NCBI GenBank assembly: GCA_022266195.1
Contig: WHVY01000004.1
Coordinates: 5,287,501-5,351,500 of the forward strand
Reading direction: 5' to 3'
Length of the DNA stretch: 64,000 bases
Source of the DNA: Tetranychus cinnabarinus
Lineage: Eukaryota; Arthropoda; Arachnida; Trombidiformes; Tetranychidae
Position numbers and translations under genes: made by a program. Numbering within the stretch: position 1 is the stretch's first letter; the number at the start of each line of letters is the position of its first letter. The notes beneath the pieces were generated by a model. It saw nothing but the letters and a program-made list of their open reading frames with translations. It ran no database searches and had not been told where the DNA came from. Below are positions 23,163 to 35,400 of this stretch, piece by piece.

Positions 23163-25361
23163 TTATTCATCATCCGACAAAAAGTCGTTTTCATTTAGAT
23201 CAAAATTAGGATCACTTGGTACATTAGCAATAGAATCATTGAGCTTGAGGTTAAAATCATCGATTAAAAGATCATCATCATCTTCGTTGAATTTAAATTC
23301 TTCATCATCTGTGAGTAATGTTTCTTCTCGTTCCATTAGAAAACTATCTTCAGAAGTAACCGGGTCTTGAGAGGCTTGAGCTGATTCAAAATCAAAATCA
23401 CCAGCTTCGCGATTGTCACTTTCATCATCTCTTGGTCTTTTAGACAAAAATTTGTCAATTTTCCCATAGAAAGACTTTTTAGCTGCTTTACGGGCTAAAT
23501 TGGCTTCACTGAAGTTATCCTTAGTCAGACCGACCTTATTGAGGACTTTGAATTTTTGATTAATTAGTGGCCAAATGTGGTCATCAACAGTAGCAGGCGC
23601 AATTAGATATTGAATCAAAACGGAATCTTTCTGTCCTATCCTGTGAGCTCGATCTTCTGCTTGAGTAAGAACTCCTGGATTATAATAAAGTTCGGCAAAA
23701 ACTACTAGTTGGGCAGCAGTTAAGGTGATTCCCATACCAGCCGAGGTGATACCAATAACAGCTACTTTACACTTTTCTTGATTTTGAAAATAATCACAGC
23801 ATTCTTGCCTGCACTCGGAAGGTGTACTTCCATCAATACGAATATAACTCACTCTTTGTTCCTCCAAAACGCTACAGATTGAATCAAGCATTACTTTATG
23901 ATGAGCAAAACAAATAAATTTTTTGTCTTGTTCTACCAGCTCACAAATGTATTTACATACTGGTTCCTTTTTAACTTCAGCGGTAGAAGAATACCATTGG
24001 AAAACAATGCTACGTTGCTCAGGACGGTTAAGTTCTTCCACAGTTGTAGCTTGAACTTGGCTTTTAAATGAAGCCATTAACTGTTTTGCTTTGGGTGGTA
24101 AAGTAATATCCAACATTACAACTGCTCTTCTTTTCGGTGGCAGTTCCTGTAAAACATCAACTTTTAACCTCCTAATCATAATAGTTGTCTCTAATAAGAT
24201 TCTTAGCTCATCTGGATTGCTCGTTCCTCTATAGTCATATCCCCATGTATTCACTTTGCCATCACAATATCTCATGCCAAAATCATGTTTCTTAGCAAAT
24301 GTTTTCGGATCTACTGCTTGAAGTTGTGTAAATAATTCCATTGGTCGAGATAGGGCAGGAGTTCCTGAGAGAAGTAAAACTCTTTTACAAGCTTTTATAA
24401 GCTTGAGTGCCGTTTTAGTCCTTTGAGCAGCATCGTTTTTAATAAAATGACTTTCATCGAGAATTATTGATTTGAAAGAATTGGCAGTATCAGGCTTAAC
24501 TCTGAGAAGAAGATCGTAGCTGATAATTACTATTCTATTGACAGGAATATCTTTACGTCCATCAACAACTACATCAATGTCAATATCTTCCCGAACACAA
24601 TCAAGCCATTCACCGATCGATCTTTTCCATTGAAATCTTAATGAGGAAGGACAGACGATGAGTAATGGCCAATCATCACGAAAATAATATGAAATAGCAA
24701 TAGCTTGAATAGTTTTACCGAGACCCATGTCATCACCAATGAGACATCTTCCATTACGACTAATAGCAAATGCCACACCATCTTTTTGGAAAGGATAAAG
24801 GGCTTCAAACAACCTTTTGGGTAGAACTGCTGACAAGTCTATGGTAGATTTAGGTCTTTTTGTTTCTTTTAGTAAGGCTTGGATAACGAATTCTGGTATT
24901 CCTTGAAGTAGATCCAACTCGATGTTATTGGTTTGTTTCAATTTTGTAAGGTTTGACAGCAAATTACGATAATGTTGTAGTTCAAAATGCCAATTGCGGG
25001 TTTTGGAATCGAAATTGGAGCCAGGAATTGCACGACAAACTTCTACTATCACAGGATTGTATGGGAAACTCATTTCGAATCTATCTTTTGATTTTAAAAT
25101 AAATTTAACGGCAACACGAACAGGCACACTTGGAACAGTTGGTTTAACAGTTGGAACTTGCACAGGTTTATTCACAAAAGAAGCACTTGGAGCTTGCTTT
25201 GGACCAGGCCCAGAACTAGCAGCAGAGCTAGAACCAGAACTAGCAACAGTACCAGCATTAGCTTGAGCTTGAGCTCGAATCTTCTCCTTTTCAGCTCTTT
25301 TTCTCAAGGCTTCCAGTCTATTTTGTTCAATCCTTTTCTTCTGCTCCTCTGTTAAGGCCAT
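23163..25361 (-). CDS. SMARCAL1/HARP-type annealing helicase
   Basis: Intronless, 732 residues; the start is the first ATG, opening MALTEEQKKRIEQNRLEA. That opening matches the N-terminal RPA32-binding motif of SMARCAL1. A HARP-type region lies at about residues 80-150 (VAVKFILKS to NWHFELQHYRNLL); only one copy is visible, whereas vertebrate SMARCAL1 has two. The SNF2 ATPase follows: DDMGLGKTIQAIA near 210, CPSSLRFQWK, DESHFIKN near 300, LLLSGTPALSRP, and the C-lobe GITSAGMGITLTAAQ and EDRAHRIGQ near 570. The C-terminus is highly acidic. The family rewinds RPA-coated DNA at stalled replication forks. Intronless structure is compatible with, but does not prove, retroposition. Confidence 0.94.
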   Translation of the reverse strand: MALTEEQKKRIEQNRLEALRKRAEKEKIRAQAQANAGTVASSGSSSAASSGPGPKQAPSASFVNKPVQVPTVKPTVPSVPVRVAVKFILKSKDRFEMSFPYNPVIVEVCRAIPGSNFDSKTRNWHFELQHYRNLLSNLTKLKQTNNIELDLLQGIPEFVIQALLKETKRPKSTIDLSAVLPKRLFEALYPFQKDGVAFAISRNGRCLIGDDMGLGKTIQAIAISYYFRDDWPLLIVCPSSLRFQWKRSIGEWLDCVREDIDIDVVVDGRKDIPVNRIVIISYDLLLRVKPDTANSFKSIILDESHFIKNDAAQRTKTALKLIKACKRVLLLSGTPALSRPMELFTQLQAVDPKTFAKKHDFGMRYCDGKVNTWGYDYRGTSNPDELRILLETTIMIRRLKVDVLQELPPKRRAVVMLDITLPPKAKQLMASFKSQVQATTVEELNRPEQRSIVFQWYSSTAEVKKEPVCKYICELVEQDKKFICFAHHKVMLDSICSVLEEQRVSYIRIDGSTPSECRQECCDYFQNQEKCKVAVIGITSAGMGITLTAAQLVVFAELYYNPGVLTQAEDRAHRIGQKDSVLIQYLIAPATVDDHIWPLINQKFKVLNKVGLTKDNFSEANLARKAAKKSFYGKIDKFLSKRPRDDESDNREAGDFDFESAQASQDPVTSEDSFLMEREETLLTDDEEFKFNEDDDDLLIDDFNLKLNDSIANVPSDPNFDLNENDFLSDDE

Positions 25362-26080
25362 GACAGCAGGAATAGTCACAATTTAAATTGATCAAATTAA
25401 TTAAAAGAAGAATAAAACTGGCTCACAGCAATGAAAGTTAACATGCATAAAAGAAATAATGTTTACAGTGAATTCAAATCTGCAAGTGAAAATAGACCGA
25501 GAATAAAATCTAACAGCTGTTTCTAGAAACTTGTCGTTTGTTTGTAAGATTACAAATACAGGCCAATTGCAACTTTTCGCATATTGCTCGTAATTTGTCA
25601 AGCAAATATGAAAATTTCAATATATTTATCTTCAGAAAGTAATTTCATTATCTCTTTCTCTATATTATTGCATTACGTATAATAATCTATTGGAAGTTGT
25701 AATATCTTTTATAGAACTAATTAGAAACCTAAATAAAACATGAGACCATAAATTAATATTTTGTCGCAGTGATTTTTTAATTTTTACAGTTTTAAATTTG
25801 GCTATGGCAAAAACTTTAATTTAAATCTCTTTTGGTTTAAATCTCCTAAAATTGATGTTATGCGGGTTTATCGGCCCGAAACACGATTGGAGATCAAGAC
25901 GAAATCATGCACATAAGGACAAGCGATAAATAGTACAAATAATTTTGTAGTAAATCTACATTTATTTTGTGTACAGGTTTCTGTGTTTATAATTCGACAA
26001 TTAGCTCAATACATTGTCTTTCACTAAATGAAACAGAATATAAGAGAGTTTTAACGTAAATTAATTTAATTCTAGCAACT
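25362..26080. other. Spacer between SMARCAL1 promoter and the next minus-strand gene
   Basis: The 719 bp hold the 5' flank of the SMARCAL1 gene and the 3' flank of the unrecognised gene to its right. A slightly GC-richer patch lies at 25,860-25,900. No repeat or additional gene is evident. Confidence 0.5.
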
Positions 26081-26733
26081 TTATTCTTTGCGTTTATCGC
26101 CTTTATTCCAACTGTAAGTAACAGGATTCTCGGGAAGTTCACTTTCTTCTGGAGGTGGATAACGCTTCTTCATAGAAACTTTAGCAGCAAGGAAAGTATC
26201 ACCGAAGTCATTATTAGCAGCGTGCCATTCCCATTTATAACCATAAGGAGTATTTCGAGGAACCCTGACATATTCACGGGAACATTCTTCAATCTCTTCT
26301 GGAGTCATTGGCTCAAAAGAGATTGATCTCTCTTTAATTCTAGGATGCCTTCGATCATATATATTGAGACTCTCCCCAGCCCTTAGATAATGAGCTACAC
26401 CACTGGATTGATCAGTCGTTACATCAAGAAATCTAACTTCATTGGTAAATTGAGTCTCTTGAGCTTCAACTAGCGATACGTTTGCACCAAATATACGGAA
26501 AAATCGATTTCGAACTAGAAAACATGGACTCTTAGGATCTTTGAATTTTGGCAGTTCAATCATGTGACTTTTATGAAGCCCTGTAAATAAGAAGAAGTTA
26601 TTAAATTCACGTAAATAACGATTGAAACATTCAGCTCAAGTAGTATATATCAAATTACAGGTTTAGCATTGCACTTACATATATTACGTGGATCTCGAGG
26701 ATCCAGAGGAGCTCGCATTTTGAACATTTCCAT
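26081..26733 (-). CDS. Conserved-looking protein of unknown identity, 184 residues
   Basis: Two exons, 26679..26733 and 26081..26580, joined across a 98-bp intron with GTAAGT and TTTACAG; the phase fits and the split codon gives Trp. The protein opens MEMFKMRAPLDPRDPRNIW, is rich in Arg/Lys, Pro and aromatic residues, and has no membrane segment or evident secretion signal. Pro-rich turns such as RYPPPEESELPENP and an aromatic patch YGYKWEWH stand out. Composition, a well-formed intron and lack of repeats argue for a real housekeeping gene. The size and basic character would suit a mitochondrial ribosomal or respiratory assembly protein, but I recognise no family and this is speculation. Confidence 0.75.
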
Positions 26734-29427
26734 TTTCTAGTTGCTTGATTGAAGTCTAAGCTTCAATGGGACGAGATTTGTAATTAAAATAATTAAACAA
26801 AACAATATAGATGGATAAAAAACAACCAAAATCCAAAACAAATATGACTTTCAAACCAAAACTTACATACAGTGACATCTATAGAAAAGCAAAAGATCTA
26901 ATCCAAGGAGGTTTAATCAATTATTTATTTAACAATTTATGATCAATTCCTTAAATACTGTAAACTGCCGAATCACAAACTTAGTCTGTTTCTTGGTGTA
27001 TCATGAACATTAAGTCCACCAATTCAAAGACATCCCTCTGAATGTCACAGTGAGTCAATAAGCCATGGAGCTCAAAATTTATCTCTGTTTTGAGTGAATA
27101 CAAAAAAGAGTTGATTTCTTATCCAAATGGTGAATCTGGGCTATTTCCGAAAGCTAATCCATTTGATTTAAGGACAATAAAAATAAAAGCCAAGCCTTAA
27201 AGACAACCAAGAAACCGAAATAGAGTCAAGTCATGGTCTGATTATACTTTAGTCCAACAAGTCAATTATTAATGAAGCAGCTAACAAAAAGAAACAAATA
27301 GCAACTTTTTTATTCATCCTTTGCCGTCTTCATCTAATCCTTTATTTGAAACCCTTAACCTGACAAAATAATTTACTTTTGTTACCCTTTTCCGTTGTTT
27401 AGGTTCAATTAAAACTCGTTTTAGTTAACCTCTTCCCGCCCAAAACAAAACCAGGGTTAAGGTTAACACAGTTACAAGTGAGTCAACTGAAAACCAACAA
27501 TTGTGATTAATCTTCAACCAAACTATTCTGCTTTCATGGAGAAGCTTTTATCTTTAAATTAATCATGTCAAAAATTTAATTTCAGCTTCTCAAAATGTTG
27601 GATAAAGCTCATCACATCAAAAAATTCCAAATTAACAACTTGTTTCTTTAACACTTGTGTCTCCGCATCTTCCACATACTTCACCATTGAAAGCTTCAGA
27701 TGAACTCATTTTCATTGTTGTCTCTGGGTAAGTAATTGATTCTTAAAGTGGAATTTGTCCCTATCTAATTCAACTCTCATGTTGAACTAAATGTTTGAAC
27801 ATTTGAGTTACCACTCAAAATGACTAGGTTTATTAGTAACCTTGATCAGCGTCAATTAATGTCTAAAGATTGAACTATGATGTTGGATGTGATGTAAAAA
27901 GTTGTGAAGAGTGAAAAAGATCAGTTATATCACACTGTTCATCCGCACTGATTCATTTCAAGTGGTATTATAAAGTTGTCAAAATTACCATTTCCTATGT
28001 CAATTGACGACACCATGCAATTATCAACCAATTGTTTTAACCTTCAATTCCATCTCTAACTTGAATCTTTAATCTTGCTTTGAAAATCCGTCTTCGAGAC
28101 AGAATCATTTGGTTATGTATCAATACATTTGACCAAAAAGATCATTTTACAAAACCTATTTCAAAAGGTTACCATTTTTAGTTTTACATGGAACCAAAGA
28201 AAACCGAAAAAGCATTTTAAGATTTTCTAGATAAGATAAAAATTCTAATATTGAAAAGCAGACTTGTCATCGGTTAAAAAAATTGACTTAATCTCTATTG
28301 GCTGTTTATAAATTATAACTTATAATTTATAAGTGCCAACAAAATGTAACCTCAATTTAATTTCTTTGGTTGCAAAAAACCTTCAACTTTATGATTCACC
28401 ATTTTCACAGACTTGATGATTTTAACAAATGAACTGTTAAATCCATTTCAATCTAGTGGGATGATTAACGATTAATGACCAACAAATGTTAATTTCATTA
28501 AAACACAGCAACAATCATCATGATTTCATGAAAATGACTTTTTCAAGTGAACAACCATCAGTAACTTGCTATTTACTTTACTTTTATTATGCTTCTCTTA
28601 ATCAACAGTTGGACATGAAATTATTTCCAAGATTCTGATGATTCTCTTATTTTCATTGTTCTCTCTCTGTTTCTTTGTGGCCCATTTAGATTATCATCAT
28701 TAGTAAAACAAGTCTGTTTAAACACTTTTTCTTTCTTTACGTTGATTATAAAATTTTTGTTGATCATTTTCATGTTTCTCTCCTCTTGTTGACAATCTGG
28801 TGTTTAAGTTGCGTGTTAATGTTGGTGTTGTGAATGTTAAACACGCATGACAACCTCAATCAACAGTAAATTTTCATCAACATCAATTGACATAAAGCAA
28901 TACATACAGTCAACAGAGGATACTTCGAACACAGCTAACCTCGCCTATCTCTTACCTCATCCTGACTTGTTTCTCTGTCTTTTTCTCCTCATCTCTTTCT
29001 TTTTCTCACTCTGTGTTTTGTTTTCATGACTCTCCCTTATTTCTTGTTTTTTTCTTATGTTAACTTTTAATGAAACTCGATTTTCATGTGTCCATCTAAA
29101 ATTCTTATCAACCCAAGTTAATCATCTCTAATTCTCTATTTTTTGCTTCTTCTAGTGCTGTGTTCCTTGGATTACATCTTCATGTAGCATGTGTTCTTTT
29201 TTGGTAAACCAAGAAATCTAAACAAGCGAGTAAAAGATGTTGTTATATTTGTTTGGTTATAACGGTTTCTTCGCTCTATTCTTTCATTTCACTTTGCTTC
29301 AAGTGTGAACAAAATCTAAATCCTTTTAGATTGTTTTGGTTCTCAGAGCTTCGCTTATCGGTTACCCTTTGTTACATTACTTAACCCTTCTCGTCAACTT
29401 GTAAATTGGATTTGTATTATCCACCAA
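26734..29427. other. Spacer: divergent 5' regions of the unknown gene and ANKS1
   Basis: The 2.7 kb carry no frame I can support. The right third is rich in pyrimidines (28,650-29,160), as often seen in 5' flanks of this window. It should contain the ANKS1 promoter and any noncoding first exon. One perfect AT palindrome is listed separately. Confidence 0.5.
28306..28332. repeat. Perfect 13-bp AT palindrome
   Basis: Two 13-bp arms (TTATAAATTATAA and its complement) flank a single C. It could extrude as a cruciform. No evidence ties it to a gene or mobile element. Confidence 0.7.
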
Positions 29428-32400
29428 ATGGGCAAAGAACAAGAATTTTTAGAAGCTGCTAAAAATTGTACTCTACCGGTTGTTAAAAGAATAATCAATC
29501 ATAAGATTAAAAAAATTGGTTCCTTATCGAAGTAAGTATCGTATATTTATGCTATTTATCTCCCAAATTTAACCCAATATCTGTTCTGATTAGAGTATAA
29601 ATATTCCAAAGAATCTCTCAGCAAAATTGATATCATTGTTTTTTCTCATTGAATTCTTAAATTACATAACCAACTCATATTTAAACCATGGATTATTTAC
29701 AAGCCATAACTTGTATGATTAAATAGAACTGACTAATTCACGCTGATATGATTCATTTGTATTACAATCAGATGTGATCAATCTGCTGCATGTATTTCAA
29801 TAGTCTTGCCTTAGTCTTCTTATCTTTCCTTATTCTCTTTCTTTTGCTGCCTCCACCTTCATCTTTTTCTGTCTCTGTAAAATGCATCATCTTGTTTACT
29901 TATTCTAGGTCATGGTAAAATGATAATTTTTTTTAGTTTCGTTTTGCTCATTAACTTTTTCTCATTATGTATTTTCTCTGACCTTTTTTTTCTTTCATTA
30001 TGACCAGGAACAATGATGGTTATAAAACAGCCAAAAGTGGCTTTTCGCGATCTCAAGAATCTATCCTAGATGGTTTTTCAACACCACCTTCAACCAGTCA
30101 TCAATCAAATTCTCATCATTTCCAGTCTCACCACAAACAACCTCATCATTATCCCCCACACAGTCATCAGTACCAACACCATGCGTCTACGTCTTATATT
30201 AATTTAGATCCTCCCTCGGTCCCGATTGGTCGGGATGTTCTTCAATTAACACGTACCAGTAAATCAGTTGATTCTGATTCAATTGACATTAATGGTCGAG
30301 GAGCTCATTCCTTAAGCATTTATCCACAATCATCTTCATTGAATGGTGAAACTTATGGTTATCAAAAGATTAATCAGAATACTGGTTCTAGAGATGATTC
30401 CAGATTAGATACTAAATCTTCGACCAATACTTGGGGATACAACTCAATACAACGGAGATCCGGCAACAAGCCACTTCCTCCAGCAAAGCCACCCAGAAAA
30501 TCATTAGCAAACAAAGATGCTAACAATGTATCAACCTTGGACCGAAAAAGTGCACAAATTAATGGACAATTTCAATCTCAACAAGAATCAACAACAAAGC
30601 AATATTTTTCCGCAAAAAATCATCAAACTAATTCAAAAAGAATCTCAAGTTTTGATTATGTCAGTGATTCTGGCCTTAGTTCCGGTGAAGGTTGTATGAA
30701 AAGGTCACTGAGTAATGATGGGGGTGATTATTTGGAAAGTAGAAGTTTTTCCAACAATCAAAGACTCTCAACATTCTTAGGGCCTGTCAAAATGCCCGAG
30801 CCAACCTCTTCCGTTAACGTTTCGTCAAATAATATCTCTTTGTTATCATCATCTTCAATAACACCTACAACTGCAATAAAAGACACCAGCACAGCCCAAT
30901 TAACCAATTCAATTATTCCTTCAGGTTTAACTTCCGTTGCAAAGCCGGCAGCAAACAATAGCGAATTTATATCGGAAAGTGCATTAAGTCTATTGTATGA
31001 TGAGATCGCTAGCGAAATAAGTGGCAGAGAAACCAATTCCTCGCTTGTTTCATCCATCAACTCCGTTACATCCCTTGAACCAGAAAGTTCAAGTTCAGTT
31101 AATCCAGGAGAATCGAGACGGAGATCAATCAAAGAAGGATCAACGCACCAATACCAACAACATGTTCGCTCCAAATCTGAACAACATCATTCAAGGAGTC
31201 CAAATAATTCTGAAGAAAAATCCAATGGTACCAAAGAACCCGATGCAATATCATGTTCTCCATCTTCGTCAAATAGCAATCATTCAAACCAACAAGCAAG
31301 TCAATCTACAGAGCCGACTAAATCAAAACGAGTTACTGTGCAATTTCCAGTTAATTTTAAAAGTTTAACACGTAAAAGCTCGAAACAATTTGAGCCTCCA
31401 TCGCCAGAAACGGCGTTAAAAGGAATCCATGCTGTGATAGAACCATTATATCAGGTGATTCACTTTTCTTTAGATTTCTTCAAATTTCTTCGCCAGTCAA
31501 AACTGAATATCATCTCTAACCATAATTTTATTATAATAATTACATTATCCAAGTAAACATCAAACCAATAGCAATATTTTCCTGCATGGCTATTGATCAT
31601 TTTTTTAATATTATTTTATCATTTAATTGTTATTTTGTTTTATTTTTTATTTTATTCTTTCCTGTTTTTAATCAATTTAACTAACTTTAAAACAATAGAT
31701 GCACGATAATTATGATGAAGCATGTATTCCAATGCATAAACCTGCTAGTCTCCAAATGATTTGGTCTCAATTTGATTATCAACTTTTAACTGCTGATTTT
31801 GATCGTTATTCTAATATAATAGAGCTTAAAAAGGTAAGTTTTGTGTTGAACTGATGTCTTTTATTTTATGTTTTCAGATTTAATGAAAAAATTTTTCTGG
31901 TGTTTGCTCAGCAATCTGAAAATTGAATGTTAACTTTCAATGAAAAGTCTCAATATAATTGCCAAAATCTCTCCAGATATTACTCATCTCAATTAGTCTC
32001 TTAGGGATGAATTTTATTCATCGTTTATCCATGTTTATTTGCAATGCTGTTTAATGTCAACTTCATTTTGGCATCAATCAATAATGATCAATAACAATTA
32101 TGAGCAACTTTAAGTTTATCACGATTGTTATTATCAATTATGTAAACAATGGTCCATCCAGGATTTGAGAGATTTCATCAGAATAAGTATTCGAATCATC
32201 TTGTTGATTAGATTGTCTCGTTATACGATACAAGTTATATCATATAACTTCTGCCATTAGCTAACATTCAACATGACACAATGAATTTCTAATTCATTCT
32301 TTATCACTTATTCTGTATCAACCTTATTTTTTGACAGTTTCTTTTACATTTGGCAGTCAAAAGACATGTTTTGCTGATAAAATCAATTAAATTTTCTCTG

Positions 32401-35400
32401 TAATTATTTTGATGACTCTTTCAATTCGCTTCTCTTTTTTTGTATTCAGCCTAACAGGCTCATTCATCCGGCTTAGCTTCCGGCTTAATTGTGAGCTCTT
32501 TACTTTCTTGTCTTACTTTTGTGTTAAAAATGTCCGTTTCGTTTTACCAATGTAACTACAAGAGCCAAACCTAGTGACCCTAAACCAACGGTCTTTTGGA
32601 GGAAAGGTTAATTGTATCTTCCTTTTATTTTAATTCCGGTTCTTTTTGCTTATCCACTGCTGTGTACGTTAAAAGCTTTGATTGTGTCCTGATAATTTTA
32701 TATTTTTTTAAATATCAATCTGCTCTTTTTAGTCAACCTGATTTTGCCTTTCACCATTTTGTTATTAATTATTTCATATCATAATCATGATTAAGATTTC
32801 AATTTGTTTATGATTACAGACTGTTAGTTAATACAAATTGAAATAACTAGAGCTTGTTCATCCCTCTAATGTTTTTTTGGTTGTTGATGTGATCAACCTG
32901 AGCATGCTTTATGCCGATTGTCTTTTAATTTTTTGAGTGATCTTATTCTAATTTGCCATTACTTAATCATCTACTTTATTCAAATTACTATTCATTGTTA
33001 TAACTCTGTTATTGATAAATATTTTGTTGCTTCTGTTTGCTTCATTTAGGAGTATCAAAAATTGAAAGTTCCTCATTATCGAGACATGGAAACGTCAACT
33101 GATGATGATCTCCTATTGACAACTGACTCTGATGGGAATCAGGTGTATGTTAAATTGAGGCATCCTCGAAGCCGAAATAGCCTAGAAAACAAGACTGTTT
33201 CCACTGATAATGAATCAATCGGATTTGGTGGAGAAGAGAATCCGTTCCAAGGTAAATTAAACACAATTGAACACAAAGCAGTGTATAATTTTACAAATTA
33301 TCAACTGCTTTATGTGTTCATCTCTACAAAATTGACTATTGTTTCACTAACTGCTATTTTCTCTCTTTTTTCATACAGAATTATGTAGAGGTTCCAAATC
33401 ATTAAGGCATAGTGATAATTCTCAACTCGATGGTAAAAAATCTCTTCGCCGAAGTAAAGTTGTTGAAAGTAAAACCTTGGAAAGGAAGAAAAAGAAACAT
33501 CGTTTAAGTTCAAGAAGCAAGAGTGAAAAGTCTTTGAACGAACCAATGTCAACCACAACCATAGATACCATAGACGCCATCAATGATCCTCTTACAGTTG
33601 AAAAATGTGACTCTACCATTCCATCTGAATTGAAATCTGTTGCTGTAACAAGTGGAGAGCGATCAAGTTCAATGATTCACACATTACCAAGCATTGTTTT
33701 CGATGAAAACAAAGAATGGGCTGAAATAGCCAGCATCATGGCTTCGTTTGGAAGTGACTTGACCCAAAGTACGGATGAGTTTTGTCGTCAAACCATTCCT
33801 GAACCATTGTCCATTGATAGTATAACTTCATTTGATGAATGGCTCAAAGAGTTGGATCTTCAAAAATATGCCAACATTTTAATATCAAATGGATTTGATA
33901 ATGTGCAATTTATGGTGAGTGATAAATAACAAGTTATCAAATTACGTAAATCTTATTATTCAATTTCATTTAGTATTGAAAGTATTATATTGTTTTTTTC
34001 CTGTTTGCTGTTGAAAGGTTGCAAAAAATGAAAAAAATAGCGTTACAAAAGTTTGGTCGGAAATAGCTAAAATTAGTTTCATTTCAATTGTTCAATCGAC
34101 ACTGGGATTCTGCTCAACAGATCTTTCCCTGGTTCTAACCAACTTATCAGTTCTACATTTAACCTTAACCTAGTTTGTTTTTCCTGTTAACAGCTACTGT
34201 TTCACATGTTGTTTAGCTACTTGTTATGAACCCCATCAACCAAGTTTAACTTATCTCTTTTCCTCTCAGTGATTACATTTTCTTTTTGATTCATTTCCAA
34301 TTCAGCAAAGTATCTGGCATTTGTTAGTAAATCCCTGCAATCAATAATCCTAATCAGTTCACTTTGCTCCTCTCAACACAAGAAAATGTTAAAATGTTCC
34401 CTTTATTTATGAATATTTTCATGCCAACAGTAAGTTGTAAATCCTATCCTTATTTCTGTCAGAATTTATCATTTTCCTCTTTTTACTCGATATTTACCCG
34501 ATAACTTCATTTCACTGACAAGTGAGTTGCATAAATGAACACCAATTTAATTCTGTATTCTTTCACTTCATTTCTTAATTCTTTGTGATTAACTTTTCCT
34601 GTATTATTTTCTTGCAAATTCACCCATTTCAATTTAATTATATTTGCATTACGATAACATTTTAATTGCAAGTATCCGGTAATTTTGTTATCAAAAGCTC
34701 GGTCACAATGTTTTTTGTTGTTGACTAACTCCTGATGACTATCATAATAACGATCTTCAATGATAATGAACATACGTTAGCGTGAATTCCTTTCATTCTA
34801 GCTTAACTAATTCACCATGTCTTGTCCAAAAGAAAATTGTTTACTTGAATTTGCATAAGTTGAATGAGCCGCACTATTTTTAGAAGTTGACTTTTCCTTT
34901 GACTTTTTTACCAGCTTTTTTGTTTCGCTTATAGTTTTTCAATCACAAGTCAACTTAAAATTGTTATTTTGTGTTGATATTTATTCTTCTTTTTATTTTC
35001 AAGTCATGGAAGCTTTTCTTGAATATCATGATAATAAAAGAGTGTAAAAAGTTTTGGATCATCTTTCAAAATCAACCTGAAAATTGGATGATTTGAATTT
35101 GTTGATCAAACACTTGATCTATTGACCTTTCCTTTGCCTGTCATAGTAAACAATTGATTTTATTTGCATTAAACTTTTTTCAAATCTTATTTGGTTTGCT
35201 AATTGTCTAGTTTCCATTGTTTCAATAGTAAAGATAGTTGTAACAAATTTCCATCTGATTGATAGGCTCTTGAATTTTTCGTCAAATTTTAATTTGCAAA
35301 AAGATTGATTGACGGAAATTTTGCTGCTTCATTTTCATTTTCATTTTTTTCATTTCATTTGCTGTTCATCATTTTAAAAACATGATAATTTTATTCAATT

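Noticed and set aside
30000..30007. ATG at 30,000 as start of the SAM/PTB gene
   Set aside because: It lies within the splice acceptor region; joining exon 1 at 30,008 restores a conserved ANKS1 N-terminus in phase.
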